Program-made: the position numbers and the translations under genes | The notes under the pieces: model-generated | Database searches by the model: none | What the model saw: only the letters and a program-made list of their open reading frames with translations | What the model was told of the DNA's origin: nothing | Shown here: positions 8,362 to 13,155 of the stretch, piece by piece | Position numbering within the stretch: position 1 is the stretch's first letter | How the letters are laid out: every line of letters starts with the position of its first letter | Assembly (NCBI GenBank): GCA_937877125.1 | Contig: CALEFQ010000041.1 | Span: 1-13,155 of the forward strand | Length of the DNA stretch: 13,155 nucleotides | Reading direction: 5' to 3' | DNA from: an uncultured bacterium | GTDB taxonomy: Bacteria > Patescibacteriota > CALEFQ01

Positions 8362-9358
8362 GGAGGACCATTATTTTTACCAGCTTGGAAATATCCACCT
8401 TGGGCCGCCAGCGCAACACCCGCCGCGCTTTTCCGGCATCACCCTTAAGATATTCCACCTCGGCGGGACGATAAAATTTCGGATTGACCCGGACCAGCAA
8501 TTCCCCGGTCTTGTGATCAAAGCCCCGCGATTTCTTACCGACGCCTCGCCAAGCCACCTTGCGGCCGATAACCGCAAACGCCTTGGTCACGAATTCCCGG
8601 ATCGTGGCCGCGTGCCCCGTCGCTAAAACGTAAGTATCTGGCTTAGCCGCCTGCATCATCCGGTACATACCTTCTACATACTCCTTGGCGTAACCCCAGT
8701 CGCGTCGTGAATCAAGATTTCCGAGTTCCAAAACTTTTCCCCGACCCTTGGCCCATCGGGCCACGTTCATCGAAATTTTACGCGTGACGAATTCCGGCCC
8801 CCTGAGTTCGCTCTCATGGTTGAAAAGAATCCCGGAGACAGCAAACAAACCGTAGCTTTCCCGGTAATTCACCGTCATCCAATGAGCATATAGTTTGGCC
8901 ACGCCGTAAGGACTTCGCGGATAAAAAGGCGTGGTTTCTGTTTGCGGAGATTCTTGAACCTTGCCAAACATCTCGCTAGTGGAAGCCTGGTAAAACTTGG
9001 TTTTCGGACTGACGGCCCTGATCGCGTCTAAAATGTAGGCCACGCCTAATCCGTTAACTACGCTGGTCATTATCGGCTGGACAAAACTGGTGGCCACAAA
9101 ACTTTGCGCCGCCAGGTTATAAAACTCGTCCGGTTTGATTCGGCCGATGACTTCAAAAATATTACTGTACTCGATCAACTCGAAATCAACCAGTTCGACT
9201 CGAGAAGCGATCCCGAGAAATTCCAGGGTTTCCAAATTGCGGCGACTGGTCCGGCGGATACCGCCATAAACCTTATAACCCTTATCCAAGAGCAACTTAG
9301 CTAACCAGGCCCCATCCTGCCCGGTAATACCCGTGATGAATGCTTTTTTCCGTGCCAT
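8336..9358 (-). CDS. gmd: GDP-mannose 4,6-dehydratase
   Basis: This 340-residue extended short-chain dehydrogenase/reductase converts GDP-D-mannose to GDP-4-keto-6-deoxy-D-mannose, the precursor of GDP-L-fucose, GDP-D-rhamnose and related deoxyhexoses. The nucleotide-binding GITGQDG lies at 10-16. STSEMFG (126-132) supplies the Thr/Ser and Glu of the active site, and YGVAK (151-155) is the catalytic Tyr-Lys pair. The family signatures NHESELRG (180-187, more often NHESPRRG), LDSRRDWGYAKEYVE (215-229) and FYRPAEVEYLKGDAGKA (295-311) identify Gmd specifically. Length is close to the usual 320-370. The ATG abuts the stop of the GT4 gene directly (TAAATG) with no Shine-Dalgarno sequence. No reductase such as Fcl or Rmd is in the window, so the final sugar is unknown. 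Confidence 0.95.
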   Translation of the reverse strand: MARKKAFITGITGQDGAWLAKLLLDKGYKVYGGIRRTSRRNLETLEFLGIASRVELVDFELIEYSNIFEVIGRIKPDEFYNLAAQSFVATSFVQPIMTSVVNGLGVAYILDAIRAVSPKTKFYQASTSEMFGKVQESPQTETTPFYPRSPYGVAKLYAHWMTVNYRESYGLFAVSGILFNHESELRGPEFVTRKISMNVARWAKGRGKVLELGNLDSRRDWGYAKEYVEGMYRMMQAAKPDTYVLATGHAATIREFVTKAFAVIGRKVAWRGVGKKSRGFDHKTGELLVRVNPKFYRPAEVEYLKGDAGKARRVLRWRPKVDISKLVKIMVLHDIKLLEK

Positions 9359-10468
9359 TTATTTATAGTTTTTATCAATGATGTGTAAAAAAGCTTGCCG
9401 CATTTTGGCGAAAGTCATAACTTTGGACCATTGCCATGCCGACTGACGCAACTGCTGATATTTTCCAGGGTTACGCCAGAGCGACCAGACAGCGGACGCT
9501 AATAATTCCGGACGTTGATCAGGAACCACTAATCCAGTTTGGTTGTGCTTGACCGAATCGCGCAGTCCTCCGACATCATAGACGCAAGCCGGCGTGCCGA
9601 CAGCATTGGCCTCCGTGACTATTAAACCCCAGCCCTCTAATACAGAAGTAACTAATATGCACCAGGCCTGCGACATTAAAGTATTTCGTCGTTCTCTCGA
9701 TAAGCGGCCTAAAAAATTTACATTTTTTTCTAAATGAAATTCAGAAACCAAGTTTTTTAAGTAATCGACATACCCGGCCTGGCCATTGCCGATAATATCA
9801 AGTTTAATTTGAGGGTATTTTTTCTTCAAAACTTCTACCGCGCGAATAGCCTCGTGAACTCTTTTATATTTTACCAAACGCCCGACATAGACCAAGCTGA
9901 GCGTGCCTTTTTTTTGGCTTAGCGGCGGGAGATATTCCAAAGGTTTCGAATCAAGACCTTCTGGTATTATATGTATATTTTCTTTCTTCATCCCGAACTT
10001 AATTAAACCAGACATGGTTGATTTTGATACCGTGACAGCCAATGATTTTCTATGCGAAAAAATAAGAATCGGCTCCAGCAAATACCCTATCAGGCTTAAA
10101 GGAAACACTAATTGGTAAAACCAGATTAACCGCGTCAACTGATGAATAAAGAATAGTCTTTTCTTCCTAGGAATATACAAAAAGGTGAAAAATTGATTAG
10201 TATTACACTCGTCAATCACTAAATCATAAGGCTTAGATCTCTGATAAAACCTATACGCATGCCACGGGACCAGATATCGTCCCCCGCCGCGAAAAACAGA
10301 AATACCGTCGATTCTTTCATGATCCAGCGCCCCGGGAAAAGACGCCGCGAAAAAATCGACCTGATCGCCCCGTTCGACCAAGGCTTTGGCTAGCTCATGG
10401 GTGACCACTTCCGCCCCGCCGGCCTGGGGATTTTTGATATCGCGCCAATTTAAGAATAAAACTTTCAT
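9359..10468 (-). CDS. GT4-family glycosyltransferase
   Basis: The protein has 369 residues and a GT-B fold. The N-terminal part has NPQAGGAEVVTHELAKAL (13-30), where the Gly-rich GGAE loop is typical of GT4 enzymes. The C-terminal donor domain has YVGRLVKYKR (194-203), IGNG (226-229) and the E-x7-E motif, E278 to E286 (EGWGLIVTE), followed by GTPACVYDVGGLRD (291-304). These mark a retaining transferase using a nucleotide sugar; specificity is not readable. A hydrophobic region (about 112-137) may touch the membrane. It follows the DPM1-like gene after 2 nt and has a weak AAAAGG six bases before its ATG, the only Shine-Dalgarno-like site in the operon. The middle is unusually AT-rich: 9961-10260 is about 34% G+C by hand count, against about 58% in a 300-nt part of gmd. 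Confidence 0.94.
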   Translation of the reverse strand: MKVLFLNWRDIKNPQAGGAEVVTHELAKALVERGDQVDFFAASFPGALDHERIDGISVFRGGGRYLVPWHAYRFYQRSKPYDLVIDECNTNQFFTFLYIPRKKRLFFIHQLTRLIWFYQLVFPLSLIGYLLEPILIFSHRKSLAVTVSKSTMSGLIKFGMKKENIHIIPEGLDSKPLEYLPPLSQKKGTLSLVYVGRLVKYKRVHEAIRAVEVLKKKYPQIKLDIIGNGQAGYVDYLKNLVSEFHLEKNVNFLGRLSRERRNTLMSQAWCILVTSVLEGWGLIVTEANAVGTPACVYDVGGLRDSVKHNQTGLVVPDQRPELLASAVWSLWRNPGKYQQLRQSAWQWSKVMTFAKMRQAFLHIIDKNYK

Positions 10469-10470
10469 AA

Positions 10471-11277
10471 TCAGCCTTTTGACGAATAACGGCGCCGCAT
10501 TTTTTCCAAAATCATTTCACGTTCCGCGGCCGGCTTATCGTAGAATTTCAAAATTTTGAGACGATAAAAAATAGCCAAAGTGTCCCAGCCGCTGTTCCAG
10601 ATCGCCTTAGGATTGACCGCACTGGTCCGAAAATTAAAATTCATGTGAACCGGGGCTTCAATAATCTTGTAACCATAGCGCTGCGCCAAAGCCAATAATT
10701 CAATGTCAAAGGCAAATCTTTTGACCAGCGCCCGAGGCAAAATATCCGCCAATACCCGACGCCGAAATACTTTCATGCCGACTTGGGTATCTTTGACATT
10801 TAAATTAAACAGGGTTTTGGTCATCAACTGGGCCATAGAACTGATCACGCGCCGCTTCCAGGGATAATCAACCTGCGATTGAGGATGCCGCTTGGAGCCG
10901 ATAACCATATCGGCACCGGACGCTTGCATAATCCAATAAAACCGGGTGATATGCTCTGGCTGGTAATCCAAACCAGCGTCAAATAAAGCCAAAACATCGC
11001 CGGTGGAATTGTCGAAAGCCGCCCGAATTGCATAACCTTTTCCCATATTGGTCTGGTAGCGCACTACCTTTACCCGATCCATTTCCAGATTGCTGGCCAA
11101 TTGGGCGGTATTATCGCGACTACCGTCGTCGACTACGACAATTTCATAATCCAAACCCTGGGAAACCAAATATTTCCCCAAAGCCTTAAGGGTTTTTTCA
11201 ATGTTGGCTGATTCATTATAAGCCGGAACCAGAATCGACAGTTTGTCGCGCGCCGAGTTTTTTTCGGAAGATGGCAT
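10471..11277 (-). CDS. DPM1-like GT2 glycosyltransferase (polyprenyl-phosphate sugar synthase type)
   Basis: The protein has 268 residues. The GT-A core shows LSILVPAYNESANI (13-26), VVVDDGSRDNTAQL (47-60), NMGKGYAIRAAF (77-88), GSKRH (127-131), DTQVGMKVF (163-171) and FDIELL (190-195), the pattern of dolichyl/polyprenyl-phosphate mannose or glucose synthases. The metal motif reads D-A-G (100-102) rather than the usual D-A-D, with another Asp at 104. There is no C-terminal membrane domain, so it would be a peripheral membrane enzyme. The likely reaction is transfer of a hexose from a nucleotide sugar to polyprenyl phosphate; family membership is well supported, the exact substrate is not. The ATG at 11277 is forced: no other usual start precedes the conserved ILVPAYNE. 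It therefore overlaps the flippase gene by 62 nt. Confidence 0.92.
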   Translation of the reverse strand: MPSSEKNSARDKLSILVPAYNESANIEKTLKALGKYLVSQGLDYEIVVVDDGSRDNTAQLASNLEMDRVKVVRYQTNMGKGYAIRAAFDNSTGDVLALFDAGLDYQPEHITRFYWIMQASGADMVIGSKRHPQSQVDYPWKRRVISSMAQLMTKTLFNLNVKDTQVGMKVFRRRVLADILPRALVKRFAFDIELLALAQRYGYKIIEAPVHMNFNFRTSAVNPKAIWNSGWDTLAIFYRLKILKFYDKPAAEREMILEKMRRRYSSKG

Positions 11278-12508
11278 AATAAATAAATAATAAAGCGGTG
11301 ATCGCCGCCAAGCTTAAATCCATGACAATGATCACCTGGCTGATAGTCCGATGATAAAAAATTATGAGAAGAACCTGCGCCACGATGCCCAATCCCAGCC
11401 AAATCAGGAAACGGTAAGATTTAATGGAAATAAAGAACTGAATCAGGATATTCAGGACGGCGTAAAGCGTCATAAAAATAGCGACATAACCCAAAAGATC
11501 CGACAAAGCTAAATATTCCGGTCCATAAAGCAAACCGATAATAAACTTCGGGGCAAGAAAATAAACAACAGTGGCGATCCCGGACAGTAATCCGACAATA
11601 CCGATTGATTTCCACAAAACCGGCGCGTAATTCTGTTTCTTTTCGAATTTTTCTACCACCATCGGAAACATAACACCGGCAATCGCCCCGGTTCCGAAGA
11701 CTATGATCTTGCCGAGCTGGCTTAGGGCGGCATAGTGGCCGGCCTCATCACCGGGGAAATAATGCTTGACCAGAATTACGTCAATATTATACAGCAACGC
11801 CAAAATGAGTAAGGTGATTACCACCGGCACCGTGTAGGCGAACAATTCTTTGATCCGGGTCGGTTGTTCGCCAGCCACTCGTTCACGCCTCTTGGTCAAT
11901 TGCCAAGCGATCAACAATCCCGCCACCACTCCCAGGACCACCGCCGCCACCGCACCCCCGGCCTGGAAACCCAGCCATACCAAAGCCACGGCGGCACCCA
12001 GCTTAACCAGAGCTTCGCCGATCAAACTCCAGCAGACATCTTTGAATTTCTGCAGTCCTTGCAAGATGCCGCGATAAACCGGAGACAGGAAACTAAAAAT
12101 AAACACCAGTCCGACAATCGCCACCGGGTAAACAGACCCGATGTTCAAAAACCGACTGATCCAGGGACTAAGCGCCAAAAAAACCGCCGCGACGACGCAA
12201 CCAGCCCAAAACATCCGTAAACCTAGAAAGCGTTCCAGCCAATTGATCCCTTGGATGTTTCGCTGCGCCTGGTACTGAGCGGTATAGCGCATGACAACCG
12301 TCTGGATAGTATTAGCCGGCACGGAAATGATTATAAACAGCGATAAGAGCGAGGCGACAATAGCATATTCGGACGGCGTTAACATCCGGCCCATAAACAA
12401 ATGATAGAGGTAACCCATAACGGCCGCCGTGAAATTGCCGATCATAAAAATCAAACCCTGACGGTAGACGGGATCAGTCTTGACTTTTTGCCAAAAACTA
12501 GCTGTCAT
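11216..12508 (-). CDS. Wzx-type polysaccharide flippase (MOP superfamily)
   Basis: This 430-residue protein is hydrophobic nearly throughout, with about 12 membrane segments. The N-terminal signature LFMGRMLTPSEYAIVASLLS (37-56) is typical of the Polysacc_synt family, whose members flip undecaprenyl-linked oligosaccharides from the inner to the outer membrane leaflet. The usual basic loops between helices are present, and the C-terminus is short and polar (RQTVDSGSGL). It is the first gene of the leftward operon. A near-consensus promoter lies upstream, leaving a predicted leader of about 57 nt. There is no Shine-Dalgarno sequence: the bases before the ATG are T- and A-rich. Its last 62 nt overlap the DPM1-like gene in another frame. 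Substrate is inferred from context to be the glycan built by the downstream enzymes. Confidence 0.93.
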   Translation of the reverse strand: MTASFWQKVKTDPVYRQGLIFMIGNFTAAVMGYLYHLFMGRMLTPSEYAIVASLLSLFIIISVPANTIQTVVMRYTAQYQAQRNIQGINWLERFLGLRMFWAGCVVAAVFLALSPWISRFLNIGSVYPVAIVGLVFIFSFLSPVYRGILQGLQKFKDVCWSLIGEALVKLGAAVALVWLGFQAGGAVAAVVLGVVAGLLIAWQLTKRRERVAGEQPTRIKELFAYTVPVVITLLILALLYNIDVILVKHYFPGDEAGHYAALSQLGKIIVFGTGAIAGVMFPMVVEKFEKKQNYAPVLWKSIGIVGLLSGIATVVYFLAPKFIIGLLYGPEYLALSDLLGYVAIFMTLYAVLNILIQFFISIKSYRFLIWLGLGIVAQVLLIIFYHRTISQVIIVMDLSLAAITALLFIYYAIFRKKLGARQTVDSGSGL

Positions 12509-12571
12509 ATGAGATGATTAAAACAAAACTAGGGCTTCACCAGGAAACCAAAATAAGCGGATTGCCCACTA

Positions 12572-12600
12572 ATAATAAATGATTTACCAATGATTGTCAA
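12572..12600 (-). promoter_or_regulatory. Predicted sigma70-type promoter of the leftward glycan operon
   Basis: On the minus strand TTGACA (12600-12595, a perfect -35 box) is followed after exactly 17 nt by TATTAT (12577-12572, five of six -10 bases). Transcription would start near 12565, giving a leader of about 57 nt before the flippase ATG at 12508. It is the only substantial intergenic space upstream of the eight minus-strand genes and probably drives all of them. Confidence 0.72.
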
Positions 12601-12622
12601 AGTCGGAAATATATGTTAGATT
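12594..12622 (+). promoter_or_regulatory. Candidate rightward promoter, sharing its -35 box with the operon promoter
   Basis: TTGTCA (12594-12599, five of six) is followed after 17 nt by TAGATT (12617-12622, four of six), with TG at 12614-12615 forming an extended -10 element. A start near 12629 would leave only about 15 nt of leader before the ATG at 12644. The -35 box overlaps the leftward TTGACA on the opposite strand by five bases. It is weaker than the leftward promoter. Confidence 0.5.
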
Positions 12623-12643
12623 AGCAATAAACCGACTAAAAAC

Positions 12644-13155
12644 ATGCACCATTATCGTAAAATTTGCGTGGCTATTTATCTATTTTTGCCCCTAGGCCTA
12701 ATGCTTTTTTTGCTGTCGCAGAATCTGCCACTAAACGGCCAGCTAAACTCCGAGCGGACATTTGACCGCCAGCAACCCAGCTTAATTTCTTATCCCTATC
12801 CGGAAAATCGCCTGGGCCGAGTTGTTAAAGAGGGCAAGGAATATTATTTACCGCTAATTTCCGAAATCGCTTATTTTGATCTGGCCAAACCGGCCGCTTC
12901 TTTCGATGAAATTAATCTAAGCCTGGCTTATCAACGCCCGGCCGACGTTGCCGAACTACGCCTCGGCCTGCCGCGCGGCCCCGAGCAATTTCAAGAATTT
13001 TTACTCTCGCAAAGTTATCTAGATCAGGTTAGCTGGAAAGCGACCGTCGGTGATGATTACTTAACACTGTGGCAAAAAAATACCGACCAGCCCGTTGATC
13101 ACCTTGATGATTTTCTGGATAATCCCCCCGCCGACAAAATTATTGCTATTCACCA
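12644..13155 (+). CDS. Single-pass envelope protein of unknown function (partial, runs off right edge)
   Basis: I read ATG at 12644 through to the right edge in one frame: 170 codons and 2 nt, no stop. Residues about 8-25 form one hydrophobic helix after a short basic start (HHYRK), so the rest is probably outside the cytoplasmic membrane, anchored by an uncleaved signal. The external part begins with YPYPENRLGRVV (48-59), then beta-strand-like text (YYLPLISEIAYFDL, INLSLAYQRPADVAEL), then an acidic stretch (VDHLDDFLDNPPADK). I recall similar uncharacterised single-pass proteins in Patescibacteria, from memory only. No catalytic motif is visible. No Shine-Dalgarno sequence precedes the ATG. 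It is divergent from the glycan operon and may share its regulation, but a role in the same pathway is inferred only. Confidence 0.82.
   Translation, partial: MHHYRKICVAIYLFLPLGLMLFLLSQNLPLNGQLNSERTFDRQQPSLISYPYPENRLGRVVKEGKEYYLPLISEIAYFDLAKPAASFDEINLSLAYQRPADVAELRLGLPRGPEQFQEFLLSQSYLDQVSWKATVGDDYLTLWQKNTDQPVDHLDDFLDNPPADKIIAIH

Noticed and set aside
11864..12220. Plus-strand open frame of 118 codons, rich in His and Gln
   Set aside because: It is antisense to the flippase gene; the composition reflects the reverse of membrane helices rather than a real protein.
12532..12567. Possible hairpin or riboswitch in the operon leader (GGGC...GCCC)
   Set aside because: Only four base pairs with a loop of nearly 30 nt, no conserved riboswitch core, and no U-tract; too weak to call.

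Overview
This window looks like part of a surface-polysaccharide biosynthesis locus from an uncultivated bacterium, most likely a member of the Patescibacteria (CPR). The assignment is an inference. It rests on the tightly overlapping glycosyltransferase operon, the very large YfhO/AftD-like membrane proteins, the near absence of Shine-Dalgarno sequences, and standard stop codons including TGA. No rRNA or other marker gene is present to confirm it.

Layout: eight genes lie on the minus strand from position 12508 down to the left edge, with at most 8 nt between any two, so they read as one operon. In transcription order they are a Wzx-type flippase (12508-11216), a DPM1-like GT2 glycosyltransferase (11277-10471), a GT4 glycosyltransferase (10468-9359), GDP-mannose 4,6-dehydratase gmd (9358-8336), a membrane-anchored GT2 (8361-7306), a rhamnosyltransferase-like GT2 (7297-6287), a 905-residue GT-C-like membrane protein (6290-3573), and a second, larger GT-C-like membrane protein (3601 to the left edge, 1200 codons visible and still open). 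Positions 1-3601 are a single uninterrupted reading frame. A divergent plus-strand gene for a single-pass envelope protein starts at 12644 and runs off the right edge. The only real intergenic space is the 135 nt at 12509-12643. It carries a near-consensus sigma70-type promoter for the operon and a weaker candidate for the divergent gene, and their -35 boxes share the same bases.

How the genes may work together (inference): Gmd makes GDP-4-keto-6-deoxymannose as a precursor of a deoxyhexose. The cytoplasmic GT4 and GT2 enzymes assemble a lipid-linked oligosaccharide, and the flippase moves it across the membrane. The DPM1-like enzyme could charge a polyprenyl phosphate with a sugar, which the two GT-C-like proteins could use on the outer face to elongate or decorate the glycan. 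No Wzy polymerase, priming sugar-phosphate transferase, or reductase downstream of Gmd lies inside the window. No tRNA, rRNA, CRISPR array, insertion sequence or clear terminator was seen.
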